This document shows, piece by piece, positions 53,042 to 60,785 of a DNA stretch of 64,000 bases. The stretch is taken from NCBI RefSeq assembly GCF_900188115.1, contig NZ_FZNW01000007.1, positions 124,001 to 188,000 on the forward strand, given 5' to 3'. Position 1 is the first letter of the stretch, and every line of letters starts with the position of its first letter. Below the pieces are notes generated by a model. That model was given only the letters and a program-made list of their open reading frames with translations. It ran no database searches and was not told the origin of the DNA. This DNA comes from Haloechinothrix alba. GTDB taxonomy: Bacteria; Actinomycetota; Actinomycetes; Mycobacteriales; Pseudonocardiaceae. Made by a program: the position numbers and the translations under genes.

Positions 53042-53135
53042 GGCGACGCTCCTTCCGGGACTCGTTCCACGCCACGGCGCGGACGGTGATCGCAGCGGTG
53101 AGAAGCAGTAGGGCAGTGAGAAATAGTGGGGTCAT
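53034..53135 (-). CDS. 33-residue single-helix membrane microprotein
   Basis: MTPLFLTALLLLTAAITVRA is a clear membrane helix, followed by a charged tail VAWNESRKERRHD. AGGAGACCTGC precedes the ATG. Small membrane peptides in phage-like elements can be holin-like or superinfection-exclusion factors; neither is shown here. Confidence 0.55.
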   Translation of the reverse strand: MTPLFLTALLLLTAAITVRAVAWNESRKERRHD

Positions 53136-53216
53136 GCAGGTCTCCTATCTCTTGGTGGTCCTGAGTGGTCCGTGGACCGCTGCGGGAACGTTCCTGACTC
53201 CCGTCTACTCCCATCC

Positions 53217-53253
53217 ACTCCCACCCTTAGGTCCCCTAAGGGTGGTGGGAGTG
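53217..53253. terminator. Large hairpin with GGGAGTCG repeats at the ATPase 3' end
   Basis: CACTCCCACCCTTAGG pairs with CCTAAGGGTGG(T)GGGAGTG around a short centre; the ATPase stop (53236-53238) sits in the hairpin. Further GGGAGTCG/CGACTCCC copies run to about 53320 inside the coding end. It acts as a terminator or as iterons; the coding repeats translate to an unusual Thr/Pro/Ser/His tail. Confidence 0.55.
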
Positions 53254-54693
53254 GGAGTCGGGAAAGTCGGCGACTCCCACGGGTGCTTGGGAGTCGATGG
53301 GAGTCGTGGGAGTCGTCGTGTTGGTTGGGATGTATCGAGATGCAGCACCTTCCGGGTATTTGCTCACCAGTCCCTGCGTGACCAGCGAGTTCAGTGCGCG
53401 GTAGAAGGTGGTTTCGCTCATCCCGGAGACTGCTCTGAGTTCCTTTGTGATCGCGCCTCGACTCCCAAAGAACTCCCACAGGGTGTTCAGTAAGTCGATC
53501 TCCGATTGGGCGAGTTGAGCGTCTACTCCCACGCCTCCGTGGGAGTAGACGGCGGACTCTCCGAGACTGAGTAGTGACAGTTTGAGTTCACCTTGTTCGG
53601 GTGCTTCTTTCTGCTTCGGGTTGGTCACCTTGACCAGTTGCCCGTCCTTCTCGGTCCGCAGGATCGTGGTGGCAGCGCCTTCCAGCGCGGTGGAGCCGCG
53701 CAGGTTGTCTCCGTTTCTGGGTTCGTGGTGGACCACGAGGATGCAGGCGCCGCTGGCGGTGCGGAGTTGTTCGAGCGCGTCGACGAACGTGCCCATGTCG
53801 CGGCTGCTGTTTTCTTCCCCGCCGAGCGTCACCCGTGCCTGCGTATCGATCACCACGAGATCGGGCTGCAGCTCGCCGAGGAGCCGGGTGAATGCGGCTG
53901 TGTCGATGTGCTGCAGCAGCTGCACCGGCACCGGCAGGAAGGTGATGTGTTCGACGGTGGAGCCGTGTGCGAGGCTCCACGCGTCGACGCGGCGGGACAG
54001 TCCGGCGGCGCCTTCGGCGATCAGGTACAGCACCCGGCCGGGGGTGGCGGTGTGGCCGTGCCACGGGGTGCCGGTGGCCACACAGCAGGCGAGGTCGACC
54101 GCCAGGAAGCTCTTGCCGTGTCCGGGTTTACCGTGCAGCCAGGCGAGGCTGTCGCGGTAGAGATAGTTCTCCACCAGCGGCTCGGGTGGGGGGATGTGGC
54201 GGAGCCCGTCGACGGTGAGCAGCCGTTGCCGGATCTCGAGCATCCGCCGGTCGATCTCGGACGGCTCGTCCTCGACTTGCCCGTTGGTGGTGACCTCACC
54301 GTCGCGCGGGGGGAGATACAACGTCTTCGGGTGCTGTCTGCCGTCGGTGAGTCCACTGTTTACCGTTTTCCGGGTCTCTACCTCGCCGAGCCCGGCGGTG
54401 CGTCCGACGGATTCGAGCTGGCCGCGCACTTCGCCTTCGCGGATGTATCCGGCGGCGACAAACCGACCGAGCTTGTTGGCCTTCACGTAGAGCGTATTGT
54501 TGCGCTCCCCTTCGGGTGCCTTCTCAACGTCACTCAGGCACCCGTCGTAGAGGCCACGGATGTAGGCCGCCGCCCGTGGGTTGCCGACGTCGACAGGGTC
54601 ACCGATCGGTGTGTCCTGGTCGGGCTCGTCTGGCGGGTCAATGATCCGGGCCTCGATCATGGTTTGGACGAACGGGTGGTCGTAGTTCGTCAT
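53236..54693 (-). CDS. RepA-like hexameric ATPase/replication protein
   Basis: The protein has 485 residues. An N-terminal region of about 170 residues precedes the AAA_25/RepA core: Walker A AWLHGKPGHGKSFLAVDLAC, Walker B PDLVVIDTQARVT, sensor His in CILVVHHEPRNGDN and RGSTALEGAATTILR. A C-terminal winged helix, LWEFFGSRGAITKELRAVSG MSETTFYRAL, likely binds DNA. It is the probable replication initiator/helicase of the element. Confidence 0.82.
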   Translation of the reverse strand: MTNYDHPFVQTMIEARIIDPPDEPDQDTPIGDPVDVGNPRAAAYIRGLYDGCLSDVEKAPEGERNNTLYVKANKLGRFVAAGYIREGEVRGQLESVGRTAGLGEVETRKTVNSGLTDGRQHPKTLYLPPRDGEVTTNGQVEDEPSEIDRRMLEIRQRLLTVDGLRHIPPPEPLVENYLYRDSLAWLHGKPGHGKSFLAVDLACCVATGTPWHGHTATPGRVLYLIAEGAAGLSRRVDAWSLAHGSTVEHITFLPVPVQLLQHIDTAAFTRLLGELQPDLVVIDTQARVTLGGEENSSRDMGTFVDALEQLRTASGACILVVHHEPRNGDNLRGSTALEGAATTILRTEKDGQLVKVTNPKQKEAPEQGELKLSLLSLGESAVYSHGGVGVDAQLAQSEIDLLNTLWEFFGSRGAITKELRAVSGMSETTFYRALNSLVTQGLVSKYPEGAASRYIPTNTTTPTTPIDSQAPVGVADFPDSHSHHP

Positions 54694-54875
54694 GGCCGCA
54701 CCTCCAGACCGAGAGCCTCCACTAGGTCGCGCAGGTCGAGGAGTTGCACTCGCATCCACTGCGGTTCGACGTAGTGCCCGTCGGCGAGGAGTTGAGCGGC
54801 GAGGGTGAGTTGCCGACGGCGGTCGGCGCCGTTGACGCTGGCCTCGGTGAACCCGCTATGCACGATCTGGTTCAC
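54690..54875 (-). CDS. 61-residue element protein, unknown
   Basis: The GTG start follows GGAGG. NQIVHSGFTEASVNGADRRR then helical QLTLAAQLLADGHYV. It overlaps both its neighbours (G of TAGTG upstream, ATGA with the ATPase), so it is coupled to replication-gene translation. Confidence 0.55.
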   Translation of the reverse strand: MNQIVHSGFTEASVNGADRRRQLTLAAQLLADGHYVEPQWMRVQLLDLRDLVEALGLEVRP

Positions 54876-55162
54876 TACACCACCTCCTCGGCGAGCACGG
54901 CCTCGACGTGCTCGGATAGCAGGCCGTGCTCGCGGAGATGCCACCAGGCCAGCCGGGCGGCGTTGATGTCGCGCGGACGCGGGTAGCAATCAACGGGGTC
55001 GCGGTGGCCGCACTCCATCGGGGGGAACCGGTAGGACGCGGCGCGCCGGGCACGGAGTTGGGCAGGAGTGTCGGTGGCTGCGGTATACTCGCAGGTGGTT
55101 CCGCTGCCCTCGTGAACCTTGCCCCCGCCACTCCCACGGCGGGGGCCCTTTTCTGTTCTCAC
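54875..55162 (-). CDS. 95-residue element protein, unknown
   Basis: The Gly/Arg-rich start is followed by PPMECGHRDPVDCYPRPRDI and a helical end (ARLAWWHLREHGLLSEHVEA). The C-G-H...D-C-Y cluster may bind metal. Similar proteins accompany replication genes on actinobacterial plasmids and integrative elements, from recollection. The GTG start overlaps the upstream stop. Confidence 0.55.
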   Translation of the reverse strand: MRTEKGPRRGSGGGKVHEGSGTTCEYTAATDTPAQLRARRAASYRFPPMECGHRDPVDCYPRPRDINAARLAWWHLREHGLLSEHVEAVLAEEVV

Positions 55163-55389
55163 GCGGCCGAACCCCCTTTGTTATCGGGGGCGGGCAGCAG
55201 GCCACGGAGACGCTCGACCTGCTCGGGGCTCAGCTTGGGCGCGGTGTTGACGACCTGGTCGATGTGCTCGGCGAGTTTGGCGGCTTCGAGTTCACGCCGG
55301 GCCGCGAGGGTTTCGGGCGCGTCGGCGCCGTGGTGGCGCACGAGGATGTTGTGGCGCTGGCGCGCGGATGTGGTGGATGGTCGTGCCAC
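55159..55389 (-). CDS. 76-residue helical protein, unknown
   Basis: ARPSTTSARQRHNILVRHHG, then helices ETLAARRELEAAKLAEHIDQ and LSPEQVERLRGLL. AGGAGTGTGCC precedes the GTG start. It is the first gene of the replication unit and sits right behind a dyad that may be its operator; a regulatory role is possible. Confidence 0.55.
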   Translation of the reverse strand: MARPSTTSARQRHNILVRHHGADAPETLAARRELEAAKLAEHIDQVVNTAPKLSPEQVERLRGLLPAPDNKGGSAA

Positions 55390-55414
55390 GGCACACTCCT
55401 ATAAGGTGTGTGCC
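55390..55414 (-). promoter_or_regulatory. 25-bp dyad at the head of the replication unit
   Basis: GGCACAC and GTGTGCC are exact outer arms of a 25-bp dyad matching its complement at 20 of 25 positions. On the minus strand it contains TTATAG (-10-like) and the AGGAG of the 55159 gene. Binding here would block both transcription and translation. Confidence 0.5.
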
Positions 55415-55457
55415 GGGCTGCAACCCCGACTGCCGGGCGCTGTGGGCCCGGTCCGCG

Positions 55458-55811
55458 CTAGATAGCGTCAGCGGTGAATTCCACCGCAACCGTACCACGA
55501 CTTGTGGTGACGCTGGGGGTGGAGATCGTGCCACGCCCGTGACGGCGACAATGCGCCACCAGCTGCTCCGGCGGACGGTAGGCCCACGTGAGTCGGCTCT
55601 GCGTCTCCGGCGTGGTCCGCAGCACCACCCAATTGTGCTTGCGTGCTGTCACACCGTGCTGGTCGCGCAGCCGACGCGCCGCACCGGAAGTACCCTTGCC
55701 GCGCCAATACACCGCGCCGTCAGCGCCTTTGACCACATGCCCAAGGGTGCACTGCTCGTGCCCCTCAGCGGCACAGAGCCCGCACGCGATCGTGGCGATA
55801 ACCTTATTCAT
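55458..55811 (-). CDS. CxxC protein coupled to the integrase; directionality-factor candidate
   Basis: The protein has 117 residues: IACGLCAAEGHEQCTLGHVV at the N-terminus gives a C-x2-C-x8-C-x3-H zinc-type cluster; a basic middle (AARRLRDQHGVTARKHNW) follows. ATG 55811 overlaps the integrase stop (ATGA). Serine-integrase recombination directionality factors have no common fold and often lie beside the integrase gene, so this is a candidate only. Confidence 0.5.
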   Translation of the reverse strand: MNKVIATIACGLCAAEGHEQCTLGHVVKGADGAVYWRGKGTSGAARRLRDQHGVTARKHNWVVLRTTPETQSRLTWAYRPPEQLVAHCRRHGRGTISTPSVTTSRGTVAVEFTADAI

Positions 55812-57283
55812 TGCCGTATCCATTCCACGCGCTGGGTGATCGGGTGGTGGTGCCCCCGGGTGGGCGAGCGGGTGGCGCGTAGCTCGCCGAGCACTTCCGG
55901 CGTCAGCAGCAACCGGGCAACCTCGCGTTTGGTGCTCATCTCGGCGGTCTTCCAGCGGCGGGCGACGTCGGCCCCGGGCGTGACCAGGTCCCGCAGCACC
56001 GACGGGGTGGCTAGCTCCTGTTTGCGCCGCTCGGCGTCGCGGAGTTGGGCCTCGATCTGCGGCTCCGACCGGGACGCCAGGGTCACGGACACGGTGCCCT
56101 GCGCGACGGCGTCGGCCAGCTCATCCAACCGCGCCCGCAAACCGGCGATCTCGTCGTCGATCGCGGCTAGCTGGCCGTCGTCCTGCCCGTCCCCGGCCGA
56201 CAGGGCCTCATGAATGTCGTCGCGGGCGAGGTAGGCGAGCATGACCTGCTCGGCGTAGTCGTTCAGCTCGGCGTAGTTGACGCGTACGCAGCCGCCACGC
56301 AGGCAGTGGTATTGCCACCCGTACCGCTTGTCGTTGCGCGCGCCCAGATGCCCGCCACACGGGCCACACCGCGCGATCATGCTCAGCAGGTGTTTCCCCC
56401 GCCCCGGGCGGGTCGTCACCCGCGCGGGGTCGGTCAGGAGCCGCCGCACCTTGTAGTAGTCGGCCTCGCTCACCAGACCGGGCCAGGTGGCTGGGTACAG
56501 CGTCGCGTCCAGCTGGGTGCGGGTGTTGCCGCTGTGCGTTCCCGGCGCGTGCTGCCGCAAACCGGCATACAGCGGTGACAACGCGATCGTGCGCAGGTGC
56601 GCGGCCGAAAACGGCCCACCCGAGCGCTTCGCGATCCCCCGTTCGGCGAAATCCGCCGCGATCGCCCGCAGCGAGTGCCCCTTGATCAATCGGTGGAACA
56701 GCTCCCGCACCACCTGAGCCTCGGGCTCGTAGGGCTCCTGGGCGATCAGCTTGCGTGTCCGATCGTCATACCGGCGTCGATACCCGTACGGGCACCGACC
56801 GTGAGGCATGCCCTCCCGCGCGCCCGACGCGGCCGACCGTCGCAGCCGGCTGGACAGCTTCGACGACTCGTACTCCGAGTCCACACTGTCCTCGAGCAGG
56901 CTCCGACGGTCCCGCGCGTTCCCCGGATCGTAGGTGCGCCCGTGGGTGGTCACGTGGATCTGCACGCCGTGCTTCTCACACAGCTCGATCAACTCCACCC
57001 ACTCGGAAACCTTGCGCGAGCCCCGGGAAGATTCCCAGATGATCAGCACGTCGGCGGCGAACTTCCCGGCCCCCAGATCCTTGATCAACAGGTCGTAGCC
57101 TTCACGAGCCTTTGTGGCGTACCGGGACGCGCTACCCGTGTCCCAGTAGGGCTTGCCCAGCTTCCACCCGTGCCGATCGGCGACGGACACGTTCTCGGCG
57201 TGCTGCTCATCCTGAGATCGTTCCCGCCCCGAGGCGTCGACGCTGACCCGCAGGTACTCCCGCGCCTTGCTACCCGCTTCCAT
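55808..57283 (-). CDS. Large serine recombinase (integrase)
   Basis: The protein has 491 residues. The N-terminal resolvase domain has the nucleophile Ser in YLRVSVDASGRERSQDEQ and ESSRGSRKVSEW with active-site Arg. The Recombinase domain follows (PYGYRRRYD, LRAIAADFAERGIAKRSGGP). The zinc ribbon has CGPCGGHLGARNDKRYGWQYHCLRGGC. A coiled-coil C-terminal part (AAIDDEIAGLRARLDELADA) completes the layout. It is 38 nt from attR, as is usual. Confidence 0.93.
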   Translation of the reverse strand: MEAGSKAREYLRVSVDASGRERSQDEQHAENVSVADRHGWKLGKPYWDTGSASRYATKAREGYDLLIKDLGAGKFAADVLIIWESSRGSRKVSEWVELIELCEKHGVQIHVTTHGRTYDPGNARDRRSLLEDSVDSEYESSKLSSRLRRSAASGAREGMPHGRCPYGYRRRYDDRTRKLIAQEPYEPEAQVVRELFHRLIKGHSLRAIAADFAERGIAKRSGGPFSAAHLRTIALSPLYAGLRQHAPGTHSGNTRTQLDATLYPATWPGLVSEADYYKVRRLLTDPARVTTRPGRGKHLLSMIARCGPCGGHLGARNDKRYGWQYHCLRGGCVRVNYAELNDYAEQVMLAYLARDDIHEALSAGDGQDDGQLAAIDDEIAGLRARLDELADAVAQGTVSVTLASRSEPQIEAQLRDAERRKQELATPSVLRDLVTPGADVARRWKTAEMSTKREVARLLLTPEVLGELRATRSPTRGHHHPITQRVEWIRQ

Positions 57284-57300
57284 GCCGTGTAGCGTAGCAC

Positions 57301-58434
57301 CTATTGGGAAGGTCTCACCTTACCGAGGTCGGTGGGTCCACCGTGCACCCAATGCTCGATGTGGTGCGCGTGGCACCATCTCTCAGGGCGTCCGCAGCCG
57401 GGGAATACACACCCGCTGTCGCGGAGGGCGAGGGCGCGGCGCTGGGCTGTGGAGACCAGCCGCTGCTCGCGCCCGAGATCCAGCACCTCGCCCTTGGTTC
57501 CGAGCACGGCGGGGATCACCCCCGCATCGCAGGCCAGGCGACGCGCCTGTTCGGCGGTGACCGGCACGTCCTGATTCAACAAGCCGGTGGCAGTCGGCGG
57601 CCCGTCGGACGACAGCTCGCCCAGCGGGATCGTGACCACGAGGCGGGGCTTCTCACTCCCCTCGGTGGGCAGTCGTCCCTCGGCGAGCGTGAGTCCGATC
57701 AGGTCGGCAAGCGCGTCCCCGTGCCGCTGCGCGCAGCTTCGCTCATCGCGGGTGCCATCCTCGCTGGGTTGGGGCTTGGCCAGCGGGCTGAGTGCGGCCT
57801 CGAGGGCCTTTCCGGACTCGGCATCGAGAGTGCCGGAGAACGCGAGGCGCCCGTCCCTCCGCCAGCCCAGCAGCAGCTCACGTTGGGGCTGGGCCAGGTC
57901 GGAGTCGTCAAGTGGGTCGCCAGGCAGCGCGAAACGGGCCAGCAGTCGTCGACCCAAGGTACGCACCTGCGCAGGCCCGGACTCCTCGGCGCGCGCCAGC
58001 AGCCGGTGTTCGAGCTCGTCGTACTCCGTTGCAGTGGCGCTGCCCGGCAGGTGTTCGAGAGTTTCCCGCAGGGCATCCACATGTCCCTGCCCGATCACAC
58101 CTTCCCGCAGCGCCTGCCCGGTCCGCGGGCACGGCGCAGGGGTCTCGCGAATGCCGGTGCACACCGGATTGCAGGCCATCGCCCGCGCCTCCCGCTGTCG
58201 CGCCTCCCGGGCATCGACCCGCAGTACATCCCGTACCAGCGAGTGCAGTGTGCCGTAGCCGTAGGCGTCCATGACTCCGCGCCCGGCGATATCGGCAAGG
58301 ATCTCTCCCTGCACGGCGGCCGCCTGCCGCTGCAGCACCTCCAAGCGCTGCAGCGTGCGCATCAGCTCATCCGGAGACGCCCGCCACCACTCGGTGCCGG
58401 GCTCGGGAAGTGCGACGTCCCCAGATGTGATCAT
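57301..58434 (-). pseudogene. DUF222/13E12 HNH endonuclease, 5' part; C-terminus replaced by element sequence
   Basis: 377 residues are readable. DUF222 (about 1-300) is complete. The HNH domain begins DSGCVFPGCGRPERWCHAHH, IEHWVHGGPTDLG and then runs into element-derived KVRPSQ-stop. The missing zinc/HNH end lies at 47590-47787. ATG 58434 (or GTG 58437) follows an SOS-type box, as known for mycobacterial 13E12 genes. Excision would restore a full gene. Confidence 0.88.
57322..57324. other. attR crossover core (ACC/GGT)
   Basis: The core is the codon GGT (Gly) after PTDL in the target gene. It pairs with 47785-47787 at the left end. This core keeps the restored HNH gene in frame; the longer AAGGT match nearby would not. 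Confidence 0.7.
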
Positions 58435-58446
58435 CACTACTCATGA

Positions 58447-58462
58447 TAGAACACATGTTCGA
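58447..58462. promoter_or_regulatory. LexA/SOS box upstream of the HNH gene
   Basis: TAGAACACATGTTCGA differs by one base from the actinobacterial SOS consensus TCGAAC-n4-GTTCGA. It ends 13 nt before the HNH ATG. It implies DNA-damage induction of the target gene. Confidence 0.7.
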
Positions 58463-58610
58463 CCAACGCAAGAAGTTGGAGGCAGGTTTCTGGCGGAATC
58501 GCTACGATGCGGCTGCGGGCAAGTGCGCTGCACGGATGGTTCGCCGGCACGTCAAGTCGCAGGCGTCATCGATCTGATGTGGACGGAAGCTGACACTCCC
58601 CGTCCGGCCG

Positions 58611-59831
58611 TTACCGCTTCTCTGCGGCATAAGCCAGGCCGTCGCGCCACGATGTGCGTTTGGCGATGAGCCTGCGGAACGTCATGACCAGCTTGCGCTC
58701 GTTGAGCCCGAGGGCACCGACCACCCTGTCGCCCTGCCGGTAGAGGGCGAGGAAGTTCTCGGAGTCCGTGTCGCCTGCGACCACGCGGACCTCCTCGGCG
58801 GTAGGGACGCCGATGAACTGCAGCCGGTGCTCGTACCAGTCGGACCAGAAGTACGGCACGGTCTCGAAGGGCTGCGCCTCGTCGGGGCGCAGCGCGTTTC
58901 GGGCGGCGGCGGCACCCTGCTCGGCGGTGGTGGTCCAGTGCTCGAGCCGCATCCGCTCACCGAAGGCAGGGTTGGTCCATCTGGCGACATCGCCTGCCGC
59001 GTACACGCCCGGTGCGCCAGTGGCCAGCGTCTCGTCGCACACGACGCCGTCATCGATCTCGAGCCCGGACCCGGCGAGCCATCCGGTGGCAGGCGCGGCT
59101 CCGGTGCCGACCACGACGAGGTCCGCGTCCAGAGTGCTGCCGTCCGTCAGCCGCACCCGCTCGACTCGGTCGGTGCCCTCGCCGGCCTTGAGGCCCGCTA
59201 CGCCCACGCCGCAGCGCAGGTACGTGCCGTGCCGTTCGTGCAGCCGCGCACACGCCGACCCCATCTGCTCGCCGATCGCCCGCACCAGCGGGACAGGAGC
59301 CATCTCGACGACCGTGACCGGCAGTCCGCGCTTACGCACGGCGGCGGCAACCTCGGAACCGATGAACCCCGCGCCGACCACGATCACGTTGCGCGCTCCG
59401 GCATCGAGTTCGGCGCGCACCCGGTGGGCATCGTCCACAGTGCGCAGCGTGTGCACCCCGCCGAGTTCAGGGGTGTTCGGCAGCTGCCTGGCAGTGGCCC
59501 CGGTGGCGATGATCAGCCCGGTGTAGGACAGCCGCCCGTTGTCAAGGTGCAGCACCCGCGCAGCCGTGTCGACGCCGGTAGCGGCGGTGCCGAGTTGCAG
59601 GTCGACATCGAGCTCGGCGCGCAGCGAGTGCTCGGCGCGATGGGTCGGCGGTTCCGGCGGTTGCGGGGCGGGGGCGAGGAACTCCTTGGACAACGGCGGG
59701 CGGTCGTACGGCAGGTGCGGTTCCGCGCCGACGAGCGTGAGCGGGCCGTCATAGCCGGTGCGCCTAGCGGCCTCGACCGCGCGGAGTCCGGCCAGCGAGG
59801 CGCCGACGACGACGAGACGGGAGGTGCTCAT
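58611..59831 (-). CDS. NAD(P)H:ferredoxin reductase (P450-type electron transfer)
   Basis: The protein has 406 residues. FAD GxGxxG-like VVVGASLAGLRAVEAARR, NAD-binding VVGAGFIGSEVAAAVRKRG and YAAGDVARWTNP are those of putidaredoxin-reductase/BphA4 types. The C-terminal domain has PYFWSDWYEHRLQFIG. It should feed the adjacent ferredoxin and P450, but the P450 is broken. Confidence 0.9.
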   Translation of the reverse strand: MSTSRLVVVGASLAGLRAVEAARRTGYDGPLTLVGAEPHLPYDRPPLSKEFLAPAPQPPEPPTHRAEHSLRAELDVDLQLGTAATGVDTAARVLHLDNGRLSYTGLIIATGATARQLPNTPELGGVHTLRTVDDAHRVRAELDAGARNVIVVGAGFIGSEVAAAVRKRGLPVTVVEMAPVPLVRAIGEQMGSACARLHERHGTYLRCGVGVAGLKAGEGTDRVERVRLTDGSTLDADLVVVGTGAAPATGWLAGSGLEIDDGVVCDETLATGAPGVYAAGDVARWTNPAFGERMRLEHWTTTAEQGAAAARNALRPDEAQPFETVPYFWSDWYEHRLQFIGVPTAEEVRVVAGDTDSENFLALYRQGDRVVGALGLNERKLVMTFRRLIAKRTSWRDGLAYAAEKR

Positions 59832-59840
59832 CACCGCCCC

Positions 59841-60032
59841 TCAGCCTTCCAGGCGCAGCGCCTGCGTCGGGCACTGGTCGCATGCGTCCTGGAGATCCTC
59901 GCGTATGTTCTCGGTCAGCTCCTCGGTGATCAGGTGCGCGACGCCGTCGTCACCGACCTCGAACACGTCCTCCCTGATGGCTTCGCAGACACCGTGGCCG
60001 GTGCACTTGTCCTCATCGATGTGGATCTTCAT
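59841..60032 (-). CDS. 3Fe-4S/4Fe-4S single-cluster ferredoxin
   Basis: The protein has 63 residues. KIHIDEDKCTGHGVCEAIRE and ACDQCPTQAL give C-x5-C...C-P, with His at the fourth ligand position, typical of P450-partner 3Fe-4S ferredoxins. GAGGTG spacing favours ATG 60032 over GTG 60041. Confidence 0.9.
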   Translation of the reverse strand: MKIHIDEDKCTGHGVCEAIREDVFEVGDDGVAHLITEELTENIREDLQDACDQCPTQALRLEG

Positions 60033-60050
60033 GGTTGTCACCTCGGCTGG

Positions 60051-60785
60051 TCAGCGTTGCGGGGTGAAGGTACACGGCATGCGCTTGATGCCGTGGATGA
60101 AGTTCGCGTTGAGCAGGTCGGGCTCGCCTGCCCGGATGTCCGGCAGCCGGTGCAGCAGCTCGTCGAAGAGCACCCGCAGCTGGGTGCGTGCGAGCTGGTT
60201 GCCCAGGCAGTGGTGAATACCGTTGCCGCCGAAGCCCACGTGCGGGTTCGGGTCCCGGCTCAGGTCGAACTCGTTCGGCCGGTCGAAGACGATCTCGTCG
60301 TCGGTTAGTCTCGCTCCGTCGACCTCGGAGACGGCCAGCGCGGTGATCAGGTCGTCGCCCGGCTCGTCCCGCCGCTGCGCGGCCAGCCGTTTGGCCATGT
60401 CGTGCACGTACCCGGCGGCCTCGAACAGCCGCTGCACGGGATCACCCTCGCCGACCACATCCGGGTCGGACACCCCGGTCGGCATCGCGGCCTCGTGCGC
60501 GACCTTCTGCCGGTCCGCGTACGGGATGCCCATCATGTCGCAGATGTTGTGCATCGGCATCAGCGCGGCGCATTCGGCGACGAAGTCCGCCTCACCCTTG
60601 GGTGCCAGGTCATCGACGATCATTCGCGCGTTGGCCCGGATCCGGTCCTCGATGCGCTTCATCTGCTTCGGGGTGAAGGCCTTGCTGATCAGCCTGCGCA
60701 GCTTGCTGTGCCGCGGCGGGTCGATCGCGATGATCGACTGGCTCGCCTCCGGCAACTCCGGCGGCAGCTCCGCGACACCGTGCTC
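60051..60785 (-). pseudogene. Cytochrome P450 lacking N-terminus and the I-helix to K-helix block
   Basis: The visible pieces are IIAIDPPRHSKLRRLISKAF, then ALAVSEVDGARLTDDEI joined directly to VFDRPNEFDLSRDPNPHVGF and the heme-Cys loop GGNGIHHCLGNQLAR. The I-helix oxygen motif, ExxR and the K/K' region, about 80 residues, are missing in frame at about 60288. The first ~100 residues are also missing, and the 5' side runs into a TetR gene. It cannot be a functional P450. Confidence 0.8.

Larger units (their letters stand above)
47785..57324. mobile_element. 9.5-kb serine-integrase element with minimal capsid module (phage satellite or reduced prophage)
   Basis: The ends are defined by the 3-bp core ACC at 47785-47787 and 57322-57324 (GGT on the coding strand of the target). 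Joining the flanks restores the HNH reading frame. Contents are three small rightward genes, then a leftward set: integrase, CxxC protein, four small proteins plus a RepA-like ATPase, two tiny proteins, an RHH regulator, major capsid, tape measure. There is no portal, terminase, protease, tail tube, lysis or conjugation gene. Autonomous virion production looks impossible; mobilisation by a helper phage is the natural inference. Confidence 0.85.

Noticed and set aside
47785-57321. AAGGT (5 bp) as the att core, the longest identical string near both ends
   Set aside because: Joining the flanks there shifts the HNH frame. The 3-bp GGT at 57322-57324 restores it exactly.
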